A stretch of DNA of 64,000 nucleotides from Actinopolyspora lacussalsi subsp. righensis (GCF_900116555.1 NZ_FPAT01000004.1:248001-312000), one strand, 5' to 3'; positions 16,142 through 24,476 are shown, counted from the first letter of the stretch. The notes: generated by a model from the sequence alone, not told the origin. Made by a program: numbers and translations.

Positions 16142-16783
16142 ATGCCTCGAAGAACCGCGACAGTGGACCTCGAACCGATACCGGTGACACACCGCCCCGG
16201 CACCCGACTGCTACGGCTGTTCACCGGACTCGCCTGCTACGGCACGAGCATGGCGATGATGGTGCGCGCGGAACTCGGACTCGCGCCGTGGGACGTGCTG
16301 CACGACGGCCTGGTGGAACGCACCGGCCTAGGCTTCGGCACCGTGACCGCGATCACCGGCGCCCTGGTGCTGCTGTGCTGGATACCGCTGCGCCAGCGGC
16401 CCGGCATCGGCACCGTCGCCAACGTGTTCATGGTGGCGCTCTCGGTGAGCATCGCGCTGCACCTCATCCCACCGGTCGATAACCTGCCGCTCCGGGTGGC
16501 GCTGCTGCTCGGTGGCGTGCTGTGCAACGGTCTCGCCACCGCGGTCTACGTCGGGGCCCGGCTCGGTCCCGGCCCCCGCGACGGGCTGATGACCGGCCTG
16601 CACGGCACGACGGGGCTCTCGCTGCGCGCCGTCCGCACCTGCGTCGAGCTGTCGGTACTGCTGACGGGCTGGCTGCTGGGCGGCTCGGTGGGGTTCGGAA
16701 CGGCGCTCTACGCGCTGGCGATCGGCCCGACGGCACAACTCGCGATGCCCGTTGTGGCGGTGCGGACCCCGAACGCAGGATAA
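16142..16783 (+). CDS. YczE/YyaS/YitT family integral membrane protein
   Basis: A 213-residue membrane protein with about five hydrophobic helices: FTGLACYGTSMAMMV, GTVTAITGALVLLCWI, VANVFMVALSVSIALHLI, VALLLGGVLCNGLATAVYVG and VELSVLLTGWLLGG. The conserved GLAPWDVLHDGL and GPGPRDGLMTGL loops, a duplicated D/G motif, are hallmarks of the YczE group. Its function is unknown; in Bacillus the yczE gene is encoded in the surfactin region. Divergent from, and probably controlled by, the MocR protein. Confidence 0.85.
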   Translation: MPRRTATVDLEPIPVTHRPGTRLLRLFTGLACYGTSMAMMVRAELGLAPWDVLHDGLVERTGLGFGTVTAITGALVLLCWIPLRQRPGIGTVANVFMVALSVSIALHLIPPVDNLPLRVALLLGGVLCNGLATAVYVGARLGPGPRDGLMTGLHGTTGLSLRAVRTCVELSVLLTGWLLGGSVGFGTALYALAIGPTAQLAMPVVAVRTPNAG

Positions 16784-16790
16784 TCCGGAC

Positions 16791-17645
16791 ATGCCCACTG
16801 TCGAGGTAGCCGAACAGGCGGGAACCGAACCCAGTGAGGACGTGGTGCTCACCCTGCCGAACGCGGTGGCGGTGCTGGACGGCGCCACCTCGCTGCGCCC
16901 CACCGAGCGCACCGGCGGCTGGTACGCCGCCGAGCTCGCCACGGCGCTGCGCCACCGCCTCGGCCCGAGCACCGTCCCCGATCCGGGCTCCCACCCCGAT
17001 TCCGGAGCCGCCCCGGACCTGGCCGACTCGCTGGCGTCGGCGATCGACGAGGTGAGCACGGCCCACGGGCTGCTCCCGGGGAACTCCCCCTCCACCACGG
17101 TGTCGATCCTGCGGTGGGACGAGCGAACCGTGGAGGCACTCGTGCTGGCCGACAGCCCGGTAGTGGTGTTCACGGATTCGGGGACCGACGCGGTGACCGA
17201 CGACCGGCTGCACGCCCTGCGCACCACCGGCGAGGGTGACTACCGGCAGCGACTGCGCGGGGGTGGCGGCTTCGACGAGCGGCACCACGACGAGCTGCGC
17301 GCCGCGGTGGACGCGACCGGCCGTTGGCGCAACGTCGAGGGCGGCTTCTGGGTGGCCGAGGCCGATCCGTCCGCCGCGCACCGTGCGATCCGGCGGAGTT
17401 GGCCCAGGTCGGAGGTCCGCTCGGCGCTGCTGGCCAGCGACGGCGTCTCCTGCGGTGTCGAACAGTACGACAGCTACCGCGACTGGCGGGAACTGCTCGC
17501 ACACGCCCGCGCGGAATCGGCGCGGGCGGTGCTGGAGCGAGTCCGTGCGGCCGAACACGCCGATCCGGACGGCAGTCGTTGGCCACGCCCCAAGCGACAC
17601 GACGACCAGGCACTCGCCGTCGTGGAGTTCACGTCGGACGATTGA
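16791..17645 (+). CDS. PP2C-family-like serine/threonine phosphatase
   Basis: A 284-residue protein with the spaced acidic motifs of a PPM phosphatase: VLDGATS (first metal Asp-Gly, residue about 28), LADSPVVVF, the internal LLASDGVSCG (second Asp-Gly), and a final HDDQALAVVEF carrying the last Asp pair. The canonical GD.R and SDG blocks are degenerate, so it is a divergent member; activity is inferred. ATG at 16791 comes 7 bp after the yczE stop. The corA gene starts 37 bp downstream, suggesting a three-gene transcript yczE-PP2C-corA. Confidence 0.75.
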   Translation: MPTVEVAEQAGTEPSEDVVLTLPNAVAVLDGATSLRPTERTGGWYAAELATALRHRLGPSTVPDPGSHPDSGAAPDLADSLASAIDEVSTAHGLLPGNSPSTTVSILRWDERTVEALVLADSPVVVFTDSGTDAVTDDRLHALRTTGEGDYRQRLRGGGGFDERHHDELRAAVDATGRWRNVEGGFWVAEADPSAAHRAIRRSWPRSEVRSALLASDGVSCGVEQYDSYRDWRELLAHARAESARAVLERVRAAEHADPDGSRWPRPKRHDDQALAVVEFTSDD

Positions 17646-17682
17646 GAGCACTGGACCGCTCGTTCCCGCGGAGGTGTCCGGC

Positions 17683-18717
17683 ATGGTGCTGGCAGACAGC
17701 GTCATCTACGTGAACGGCAGATCGCGGCAGCGCTGCGGGACGATCGAGCAGACGCTGCACGAACTGCGGCGCGGCTCCGACTCCGACTCCGACCACACGT
17801 TCGGGTGGATCGATCTGTCCAGTCCGGACGGGAACGAGCTGGCGACGCTGGGAACCGAGTTCGAGCTGCACCACCTGGCGCTGGAGGACGCCACGGTCGC
17901 GCACCAGCGGCCGAAGCTCGACCGCTACGGCGAGACGCTGTTCATGGTGCTGCGTTCCGCGCTGTACGAGGAGGCGACCGAGAACGTGGCGCTCGGCGAG
18001 GTGCACGCGTTCATCGGCACGGACTTCGTCATCACCTCGCGGCGGAGTGACCGGCCCGACCTCGACGCGGTGCGAGAACGGTTGGAGAACCAGCCGGAGC
18101 TGCTGGCGCACGGCCCGCCCGCCGTGCTCTACGCCCTCGTGGACCGGGTGGTGGACGACTTCCTGCCGGTGGAGCGTGAGTTGCAGAACGACCTGGACGA
18201 GATCGAGACCGAGGTGTTCGGCGGCGAGTCCACAGTGTCCAAACGGATCTACCGACTCTCCCGCGAGGTGATCGAGTTCCAGCGGGCGACCGGCCCGCTC
18301 ATGGAAGTGCTGGACGGCATGGAGCAGACGTTCCACGAGTTGCGCGACGGCGTGGAGCTGAACCGCCACCTGCGGGACGTCCGGGACCACGCGGCGGACG
18401 TGGCGGAGCGCGTCGAGTCGCACCGGCAACTGCTGGCGAACATCCTGCTGGTGAACTCCTCGCTGCACTCGCAGCGCCAGAACGAGCAGGCCACCAGGCT
18501 CACCGAGACGAGCCTGCGGCAGAACGAGCAAGTGAAGCGCATCTCCTCGTGGGCGGCGATCCTGTTCACTCCCACGCTGGTGGGAACGGTCTACGGCATG
18601 AACTTCACGCACATGCCGGAGCTGGACTGGCCGTCGGGATACCCGCTGTCGCTGCTGCTGATGCTGCTGGTGGCGGTAACGCTGTACGCGGTGTTTCGGA
18701 GACGCGACTGGTTGTGA
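17683..18717 (+). CDS. corA: CorA-type magnesium/cobalt transporter
   Basis: A 344-residue CorA-family channel. The cytoplasmic funnel (alpha/beta then long helices, about residues 1-275) includes HTFGWIDLSSPDG, VGEVHAFIGTDFVIT-like GEVHAFIGTDFVITSRR, and a long stalk helix ending QNEQVKRISSWAAI. The C-terminal membrane pair carries the selectivity signature YGMNF between helix 1 and a loop (MPELDWPSGYP), then SLLLMLLVAVTLYAVF. It forms a pentamer for Mg2+ uptake in known cases. ATG at 17683 follows GGAGGTG. The stop is followed by an AT-rich run of A residues. Confidence 0.92.
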   Translation: MVLADSVIYVNGRSRQRCGTIEQTLHELRRGSDSDSDHTFGWIDLSSPDGNELATLGTEFELHHLALEDATVAHQRPKLDRYGETLFMVLRSALYEEATENVALGEVHAFIGTDFVITSRRSDRPDLDAVRERLENQPELLAHGPPAVLYALVDRVVDDFLPVERELQNDLDEIETEVFGGESTVSKRIYRLSREVIEFQRATGPLMEVLDGMEQTFHELRDGVELNRHLRDVRDHAADVAERVESHRQLLANILLVNSSLHSQRQNEQATRLTETSLRQNEQVKRISSWAAILFTPTLVGTVYGMNFTHMPELDWPSGYPLSLLLMLLVAVTLYAVFRRRDWL

Positions 18718-19116
18718 CCAACCGAATCCGCCCCAAAAAAGATCTCTTCCCCTAGAGACATCCGCGGCACTGTTTAGTAACCTGGGCGACGTCCACCTGA
18801 CCCCCAGGGGTGGACTTGGCGCCCCCGCACTCCCGGTGACCCCCAGGCCGGTTGAGAGCGGGGGCGCACCTTTCGGTCGTGTGTCACCTTTCCGGCTGAC
18901 TCGTGCCGTGAGCTCCCGATTCGCCGAGTGCGACCGGACGGCTCGTGCGATGCTCCGATTCGAGGGGCCGCCACGCCTCGGGGCAGGGGTCGAACGGTGG
19001 CACGGCAGCCCGCACCGGAGCCCGTTCATTGCTCCGTTCGGGTGAAAAAGCGGAACCAAACCCGAGACCTAATCGTCAGTAATAAAAGCCGGAGGTTTTT
19101 CACACGGAGGCACGCC
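18718..19116. other. 399-bp gap with strong hairpins at 18791-18868
   Basis: No gene is visible. GTCCACC at 18791 pairs with GGTGGAC ending at 18815; GCGCCCCCGC (18819-18828) pairs perfectly with GCGGGGGCGC (18859-18868); and TGACCCCCAGG occurs twice (near 18798 and 18836), so alternative pairings are possible. The stretch just before the next gene (19030-19110) is AT-rich with TAATAAAAG and a GGAGG ribosome site. The hairpins may terminate corA or form part of a leader; no known riboswitch was recognised. Confidence 0.5.
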
Positions 19117-19344
19117 ATGAACCTGCACGCCCGTATCGAGCTGTACGGCGGTCCTGAAGACGGCCGCGAGATCACGCTTCCCGTCAGCGGCGAGGGTGAG
19201 CCGCTGTCCCCGCTCCCCGTACCGCGTGCCTCGGAGGAGAACGAAGGCGTCGCCTGGTACGAGCGGGACCAGCACATGGGGCGGGGATTCTGGGTATACA
19301 AGTACTCCGACTCGCAGTCGGCGGAGCATCCCCAGGCGGGCTGA
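19117..19344 (+). CDS. small hypothetical protein (YGGPEDGRE-type)
   Basis: A 75-residue protein beginning MNLHARIELYGGPEDGREIT and ending with a WVYKYSDSQ segment. The YGGP.DGRE start and a final aromatic WVYRY-like strand occur in many short actinobacterial and phage proteins of unknown function; I know no role. ATG at 19117 is preceded by GGAGG at ideal spacing, which rules out the longer upstream extension. It stands alone between the CorA region and a patch of decayed sequence. Confidence 0.75.
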   Translation: MNLHARIELYGGPEDGREITLPVSGEGEPLSPLPVPRASEENEGVAWYERDQHMGRGFWVYKYSDSQSAEHPQAG

Positions 19345-19447
19345 CCGGGTTACACCGGCCGGGTGCCGAGAACGCTCGCCGCAGGGGACACCCGTTCGCG
19401 AGCCGTAGGCCGCGACGTGGCGCCGCGTCGGACAACGGCGTCGGGCA

Positions 19448-19800
19448 GCGGTGTCGAACCTGTCTTCGCGGCCGACCGGGCGGAGATCAACGATTAGCGC
19501 ACCGCCTACGGTCTGAACACCTGGGCCGACGAGCGTGGTGGCCGTTCCCACGCACTGGTCAGCGGGAACGGACGCACCGGGATCGCGCTGCTGGAACTGA
19601 CTCTCCATCCAGAGGGGACGGTTGGCTACCGGAAGGCCCGTTCCGTGCGGCTGCCGTCGACCTTCCGGCTGCCGGACGGCTCCTCGTGGTCGCCGTGCGG
19701 TGACGCCGGGGAACTGCCACAGGTGGAGGGCACGGTCGTGAACCCGGCCGACGGAAGGCGCTACGCGCGCCGGGAAACGGTCGGACCGCGGCGCATGCGC
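19448..19800 (+). pseudogene. decayed gene fragment with in-frame stop
   Basis: From about 19448 the plus-strand frame reads plausible protein with GC-rich third positions: FAADRAEIND, then an in-frame TAG at 19495, then TAYGLNTWADERGGRSHALV, an ALLELTLHPEG segment, and PSTFRLPDGSSWSPCGDAG. There is no start codon with a ribosome site and the frame loses protein character by about 19.8 kb. I could not identify the parent family. It looks like the tail of a gene broken by a nonsense mutation and truncated at the left. Confidence 0.4.
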
Positions 19801-19859
19801 GCCGATCCGCGAGGCGCGACCTCGAACGGTGAGGATCGCGGTTCACCGATGGGCCGTCG

Positions 19860-19970
19860 TCAGCGCGCGAGTACGTCGGTCAGCTCGTAGCGCAGGGTCC
19901 TGGTACGCAGCAGGACCGTCCCCTGCCGGACGAACGGGCGCAGCACCGCAGGCACCGATGTATCGGTCAT
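19860..19970 (-). CDS. very small open frame, 36 codons
   Basis: ATG at 19970 is preceded by AAGGTGGG at good spacing and starts a 36-residue peptide: TDTSVPAVLRPFVRQGTVLL followed by RTRTLRYELTDVLAR. Codon use fits the genome. No family recognised. It could be a genuine small protein or the surviving N terminus of a gene whose remainder was lost, given the decayed sequence on both sides. Confidence 0.35.
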   Translation of the reverse strand: MTDTSVPAVLRPFVRQGTVLLRTRTLRYELTDVLAR

Positions 19971-20120
19971 GATGCCCACCTTTCGAGCGGGAAAGCGGCT
20001 CGTCGCCCAGTCTCACGCGCGACCGGCAGCGCGGCCACCGTACGCACGATGGCAGGATCCTGGCGCATCCAGGCAGTCCTGCCACTTGGTTCCGTCTCGT
20101 CGCTTCGAAAGCATGGGGAC

Positions 20121-20738
20121 ATGAGCGAGACGCACGGTGGAACCACCGAGACCCGGCACATCGGGATCCTGCTGTTCGACGGGATGGAGGAGCTCGACGC
20201 GGTCGGCCCATGGGAGGTCTTCGCGTGGTGGACCAGGCACTTTCCCGAGGACGGTTACGCCGTGACCACGTTCTCGCACGACGGTGCGGCGGTGAACTGC
20301 GAGAAGGGACTCGTCGTCGAGGCGCACCACAGCATGACCACGGTGCCCGAGCTGGAGGTTCTGCTGCACCCCGGCGGCGACGGCACACAGCGGCTGAGCG
20401 GCGATGCGGGGCATCTGCGGTGGCTGCGCGAGCAACGCGAGCGGGTGTCGCTGCTGACGAGCGTGTGCACCGGTTCACTGGTTCTCGCCGCGGGCGGTCT
20501 GCTGCGGGGGCGGGCGGCCACCAGCAACCGCTCCGCGCTCGAACGGCTGAGCGACCTGGAGCCGACCGTCGCGGTGCACGGCGGGGTGCCGTACGTCGAC
20601 GACGGCGATGTGGTCACCTCCGCCGGTATCGCGGCGGGCATCGAGATGGCGCTGCACCTCGTCGGACGCCTCGCGGGTGTCGAGCGGGCGCGCCAGGTCC
20701 GCGAGGGCATCGAGTACGCCCCGACACCGGGCGGCTGA
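20121..20738 (+). CDS. DJ-1/PfpI family protein
   Basis: A 205-residue class I glutamine-amidotransferase-like protein. Seen: the GILLFDGMEELDAVGPWEVF N-terminal motif with the conserved Glu at about residue 23, the HPGGDG turn, and the nucleophile Cys116 in SVCTGSLVLAAGGLLRG, followed by TSNRSALERL. This matches isonitrile-hydratase-like or AraC-linked DJ-1/PfpI proteins. The exact reaction cannot be told. ATG at 20121 fits the family N terminus; sequence upstream is not homologous. Confidence 0.9.
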   Translation: MSETHGGTTETRHIGILLFDGMEELDAVGPWEVFAWWTRHFPEDGYAVTTFSHDGAAVNCEKGLVVEAHHSMTTVPELEVLLHPGGDGTQRLSGDAGHLRWLREQRERVSLLTSVCTGSLVLAAGGLLRGRAATSNRSALERLSDLEPTVAVHGGVPYVDDGDVVTSAGIAAGIEMALHLVGRLAGVERARQVREGIEYAPTPGG

Positions 20739-20767
20739 CGCACCGGCTGAATCCCGACAGCCGCAGG

Positions 20768-20985
20768 CACCGGGGCTCGTGGAAGGAGGACTCCCGGATC
20801 GTGCGGACGTAGCCCAGCTCCGCCGGCGCGGGGAGGTACGCCCGCTCGCCCCGTGGGTCGGCCACGGTGAGGTCGATGTCGATGACGTCCTTCGCCGCGA
20901 GCCTCACCGCCGTGGAGCCGACGTGCTCGATGCCGAGCGATGCCTCGCCGAGAGCCCTGGCGATATCGGCGGCGCTTCCACCTCG
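20768..20985 (-). pseudogene. truncated GrpB/UPF0157 family fragment
   Basis: On the minus strand this reads ALGEASLGIEHVGSTAVRLA, then AKDVIDIDLTVADPRGERAY, LPAPAELGYVRTIRESSFHE and PRCLRL, which is the middle of a GrpB (UPF0157) nucleotidyltransferase-like protein (IEHIGSTSVPGLAAKPIIDI consensus). The Pro-Gly of GSTSVPG is missing and both the start and the C-terminal third are absent, so it is a relic. It occupies the 430-base gap between the DJ-1 and P450 genes. Confidence 0.6.
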
Positions 20986-21168
20986 ATCTCCGACGCCGAG
21001 CCGGGCATTTCACTACACTGCGGGCAACCACGACAACCAGCCGTGTCGCGACGCACCCTCGAATCCGGTCTCGAACGATTCCACCACTCGAAACGACTGT
21101 CGGAGACAGCGACGGTTCCGTAGTCCTCCGTGATGAGCGGCAGCGCAGAGTTGGCCGAGGAGCCCTGT

Positions 21169-22404
21169 ATGACCACACCAGACACCACGATCACCGTCGG
21201 CAGCCCGGAGTTCCTCGCCGACCCGCACGCGCACTACGCGTGGCTGCGCACGAACGCCCCGGTCCACAGAGGACGGATGGCCTACATGGGCGAACAGGAC
21301 GTGTGGCTGGTCTCCCGCTACGAGGATTGCCGTCTGCTGCTGGCCGATGACCGGTTCCTGCGGTCCCCGGGAGAGCAGGGCCCGGCGATGCTCGCGGGGT
21401 TTCCGGACTCGGTCCGCGAACCGATACGGCTGATGACGACCAGCAACATGATCCTGATGGACGACCCGGGGCATCGACGCCTGCGCAAGCTGGTTGCCAA
21501 ACCCTTCACCCCGCGAGCGATCGACCGAATCAGCGGGCGAGTCGACGAGCTGTCGCACGGGCTGCTCGACGAGCTGGAACCCCTTGGCCGAGTCGAGCTG
21601 CGCGAACGGTTCGCGCTGCCCGTCCCCGCTACGGTGATCAACGAGATGGTCGGAGTGCCGCACGCCGACCGGGAGCGTTTCGGCCGGGGGATGAATGCCC
21701 TAGTGACGGGCATGGCGCGGCTTGGCCAGGAGAGCTGGGCCCGGGAGATGAACGCCCTGACCGAGCTCGTGCGCGAGCTGATCGAGCACAAGCGATCCGA
21801 ACCCGGCGAGGACATCCTGACCGGTCTGATCCAGGCCGAGGAGGACGGGGATCGCCTCTCCGAGGACGAACTGGTCGCGATGGTCTTTCTGCTGGTCACC
21901 GCGGGTTACGAGACCACGTACAACCTGATCACCAACGCGGTGCTCACGCTGTTGGATCACCCCGACCAGCTCGCGCGGCTGCGCGCCGCACCTGACGACG
22001 AAGCGCTGTGGCGGAGCGCCGTGGAGGAACTCGTGCGCTACGGCGGGCCGATCGGCGGAACCAAACCATCCACCACCGTCGAGGACGTCACCTGGCACGA
22101 CACGACGATCCCGGCCGGTGCGACGGTGATTCCCGTGTTGGCCGCGGCCAACCGGGATCCCGCCGCGTTCGACGACCCGGACACCTTCGACATCGACCGC
22201 CGCCCCAACGCCCACCTCGGATTCGGCCACGGAGTGCACTTCTGCCTCGGCGCCAACCTGGCCCGCATGGAAACCCGCGTCGCACTGCGAGCCCTCGTCC
22301 GACGCAACCCGAACCTCCGGCTGGCAGTCGACCGCTCCGAACTCGCGCTCGAACCGATGCCGTTCTGGACCCGCTATGAGGAGCTGCCCGTTCACCTCGG
22401 CTGA
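21169..22404 (+). CDS. cytochrome P450 (CYP107/105-like bacterial type)
   Basis: A 411-residue soluble bacterial P450 monooxygenase. Seen: the I-helix AGYETT motif, the K-helix E-x-x-R in EELVRYGG, and the haem-binding FGHGVHFCLG with Cys at about residue 359. It would hydroxylate or epoxidise a small lipophilic molecule using ferredoxin electrons; no ferredoxin gene is adjacent. ATG at 21169 follows GAGGAG; an upstream GTG/ATG pair at 21130-21133 would add 13 residues. The subfamily is a guess from general sequence feel and is not proven. Confidence 0.92.
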   Translation: MTTPDTTITVGSPEFLADPHAHYAWLRTNAPVHRGRMAYMGEQDVWLVSRYEDCRLLLADDRFLRSPGEQGPAMLAGFPDSVREPIRLMTTSNMILMDDPGHRRLRKLVAKPFTPRAIDRISGRVDELSHGLLDELEPLGRVELRERFALPVPATVINEMVGVPHADRERFGRGMNALVTGMARLGQESWAREMNALTELVRELIEHKRSEPGEDILTGLIQAEEDGDRLSEDELVAMVFLLVTAGYETTYNLITNAVLTLLDHPDQLARLRAAPDDEALWRSAVEELVRYGGPIGGTKPSTTVEDVTWHDTTIPAGATVIPVLAAANRDPAAFDDPDTFDIDRRPNAHLGFGHGVHFCLGANLARMETRVALRALVRRNPNLRLAVDRSELALEPMPFWTRYEELPVHLG

Positions 22405-22474
22405 TACTCGGAAACAGCGACTGGCACGGACTCCACTACCGGCGCGGTGCGGTAGCGGGCACGACGTCGACGCG

Positions 22475-22891
22475 CTACGCCTCGATACCCCGGTAGGTGC
22501 CGAATGTCCACAGGTTGCCCTCCGGGTCCCGCACCGTGAGCGCGTACGAACCGGCTCCCGATCCGAACTCGGTGTGGTGCGGCGCCTCGACGACGTCGCC
22601 CCCTGCCGCCTTCACTCGGGAGTGGACGGCGTCCACCTCCTCGGTGACGATGTAGACAGCGCTGCTCCCGGCTCGCATCCGGCCGTGCACGCCGTCGGTG
22701 TGCTTCGTCGACCCGAAGACCAGCGCACCACCGCCGGGCCGACGCAGCTCGGCGTGCACGATGTCGCCCTCGTCGTCCGGCACCGCGAGCACCTCGTGGA
22801 AGCCCAGGACATCGACGAGGAAGCGCAGCGCGGCGCGCGTGTCGTCGTAGTGCAGGATCGGCCAGACCGAGGACGCCGAGCTGTCAGTCAT
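22475..22891 (-). CDS. VOC family protein (PhnB/YycE-like)
   Basis: A 138-residue vicinal-oxygen-chelate protein: WPILHYDDTRAALRFLVDVL, FHEVLAVPDDEGDIVHAEL, AVYIVTEEVDAVHSRVKAAG and SYALTVRDPEGNLWTFGTY. The DPEGNLW end is characteristic of the glyoxalase/dioxygenase-like subgroup. No substrate can be named. ATG at 22891 was preferred over an upstream Met because it starts just before the first strand. It is followed by the P450 gene in convergent orientation. Confidence 0.85.
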   Translation of the reverse strand: MTDSSASSVWPILHYDDTRAALRFLVDVLGFHEVLAVPDDEGDIVHAELRRPGGGALVFGSTKHTDGVHGRMRAGSSAVYIVTEEVDAVHSRVKAAGGDVVEAPHHTEFGSGAGSYALTVRDPEGNLWTFGTYRGIEA

Positions 22892-22930
22892 GGCCCCAAC
22901 ATAGCGGTGTCTCCTGGACGGAAGCACGAG

Positions 22931-22962
22931 AACGGCCCCCACCGTTTCCGGTGGGGGCCGTT
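22931..22962 (-). terminator. hairpin terminator of the tRNA cluster
   Basis: AACGGCCCCCACCG (22931-22944) and CGGTGGGGGCCGTT (22949-22962) form a perfect 14-bp stem with a 4-base loop, 18 bp past the 3' end of tRNA-Phe in the direction of transcription. There is no long U tract, as is usual in high-GC actinobacteria. Confidence 0.85.
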
Positions 22963-22980
22963 CTGGCTGGTCGTTCCGCG

Positions 22981-23054
22981 TGGCCAGGGGCGGGGTCGAA
23001 CCGCCGACCTTCCGCTTTTCAGGCGGACGCTCGTACCAACTGAGCTACCTGGCC
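22981..23054 (-). tRNA. tRNA-Phe (GAA)
   Basis: The cloverleaf is complete: acceptor stem GGCCAGG/CCTGGCC, D arm with AGCTCAGTTGGTA, anticodon loop CTGAAAA reading GAA, and T arm GGTTCGACCCC. The discriminator is A and CCA is not encoded. It is the last of three tandem tRNA genes. Confidence 0.95.
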
Positions 23055-23085
23055 GTGCAACCCGGCTCATGGCCGATCGTGCTGG

Positions 23086-23159
23086 CGACCCAGACGGGAC
23101 TCGAACCCGCGACCTCCGCCGTGACAGGGCGGCGCGCTAACCAACTGCGCCACTGGGCC
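23086..23159 (-). tRNA. tRNA-Asp (GTC)
   Basis: Acceptor GGCCCAG/CTGGGTC, D arm GCGCAGTTGGTTAGCGC, anticodon loop CTGTCAC reading GTC, T arm GGGTTCGAGTCCC, discriminator G. It is 31 bp upstream of tRNA-Phe. No encoded CCA. Confidence 0.95.
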
Positions 23160-23187
23160 ATGTGTTGTTGTCACCGGACGAGTCCGG

Positions 23188-23263
23188 TGGTACCCCCAAC
23201 GGGATTCGAACCCGCGTTACCGCCTTGAAAGGGCGGCGTCCTAGGCCTCTAGACGATGGGGGC
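23188..23263 (-). tRNA. tRNA-Glu (TTC)
   Basis: Acceptor GCCCCCA/TGGGGGT, D arm GTCTAGAGGCCTAGGAC, anticodon loop CTTTCAA reading TTC, T arm GGGTTCGAATCCC. Unlike its neighbours it ends with an encoded CCA (23188-23190). It is the first tRNA of the cluster. Confidence 0.95.
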
Positions 23264-23621
23264 TTGGTCGACCAGATGCCTGCTCGGCCTTGCCTCCAAC
23301 CGGCTTTCCGTTGTCGGATGCCCCGTTGGGAACGATTAAAAGCTTACGTCATGCCTTCGGGGAGTTGTAAACGGGGGGTCCCCTATCGACACAAACCCTC
23401 CCCACGCGGCCGAGCGAACCCGGCCACCCACACCGACGTTACACCGCTGAGCTGCTGCTTCGATCGACGAAGCCACGACGTCCGACACGCCGGGGCCACC
23501 CCGCGCCAGTGCCGAACACCCCCATCGAGCCCCCGATCACCCGCCCGATGCGATTTTGTGACGCCGGTCTCAACATCGACCGGAAATCGGACGTGCCGCT
23601 CCGCCGGGGAGCCCGAAAGGC
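23264..23621 (-). promoter_or_regulatory. 358-bp region upstream of the tRNA operon
   Basis: No gene is seen. The tRNA promoter should lie here on the minus strand; an AT-rich stretch at 23331-23346 (TAAGCTTTTAAT on that strand) is a -10 candidate and TTTACA at 23366-23371 a weak -35 with long (19-bp) spacing. At the right end, AAGGCTC/GAGCCTT overlaps the stop codon of the TetR gene and could be part of its terminator. Confidence 0.35.
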
Positions 23622-24227
23622 TCAGCGAGCCTTCCGGTTGCTCAACCACTCGGGACTGGCGACCCCCTGCAAGGTGATCCGCCAGGTCTCCTCCATCCGC
23701 ACGGCAGTCCCCGGCCCCGCCCCGGAACCGAGCACCCGCGCACCGACCAACCCGGCGTAGGCGACGCGGGCGACCGCCTCCGGATCCACTCCGGGCCGCA
23801 GCATCCCGCCCGCCGAGGCCCTGCGGAGCAGATCGAGCAGCAGAGCTTCCCAGTCCGGCTCGGAATCGATGTGCTCGCCCTTGGCGATCCGGTGCCGAGC
23901 GAGCCCCGTCCCGGCGCGGAGCACGACGTCGCGCTCGAGCAGCCGCGCCGCCTCGTTGAGCATCCCCACCGCGATCGACAGCGGGTCGAGCTCGCGCCGC
24001 AGCCAGTCGCCACGCACTCTGGGCCAGCGCCGCGCCTGCGATTCGACGAGCGCCAGGGCCAGCTCCTCCTTGGAGGCGAAGTGGAAGTAGAACGCCCCCT
24101 TGGTGATTCCGCCGCGACGCAGGATCGCGCTCAACGGGGTGGCGTCATAACCCGTTCTGTCGAACTCCTCGGCTGCCGCGACCACGATCGCGTGACGAGT
24201 CAGTTGGGCACGACGTTGCTGAGGCAT
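23622..24227 (-). CDS. TetR regulator of the gamma-butyrolactone receptor (ArpA/ScbR) type
   Basis: A 201-residue TetR-family repressor. The N-terminal HTH (about residues 5-55) reads QRRAQLTRHAIVVAAAEEFD and RGGITKGAFYFHFASKEELA, where KGAFYFHF and SKEEL are typical of the ScbR/ArpA/BarA group of autoregulator receptors. The ligand-binding half is less conserved (LLLDLLRRASAGGMLRPGVD). It could sense a butyrolactone or butenolide, or be an orphan pseudo-receptor; no AfsA-type synthase gene is nearby. ATG at 24227 gives the family N terminus; the longer frame upstream is not conserved. Confidence 0.8.
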   Translation of the reverse strand: MPQQRRAQLTRHAIVVAAAEEFDRTGYDATPLSAILRRGGITKGAFYFHFASKEELALALVESQARRWPRVRGDWLRRELDPLSIAVGMLNEAARLLERDVVLRAGTGLARHRIAKGEHIDSEPDWEALLLDLLRRASAGGMLRPGVDPEAVARVAYAGLVGARVLGSGAGPGTAVRMEETWRITLQGVASPEWLSNRKAR

Positions 24228-24476
24228 GTGTACGCGGCTCCAACGGGTGCCGGCGGACGAACAGTCAGCACGCTCAGTAACAGAGCGAACAGCTGCCACC
24301 CACGAACGGATGATCAACTTTGCGAGTTGAAGTTACCGCGCGTGGGCAAATTTCATCCCATCGGCCCAACCCGCACCGAACCCGATGGCCGACCGAACGA
24401 CAGGGGAGACCTGGTGAACACCCAAAAGAGACTCGCGGGTAGGTTTTCGGTGTGGCCGCACGGCCGCCCGCCGATG

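Noticed and set aside
22981-23263. Integration (att) site at the tRNA cluster
   Set aside because: No integrase gene and no direct repeat of any tRNA 3' end was seen within the window.
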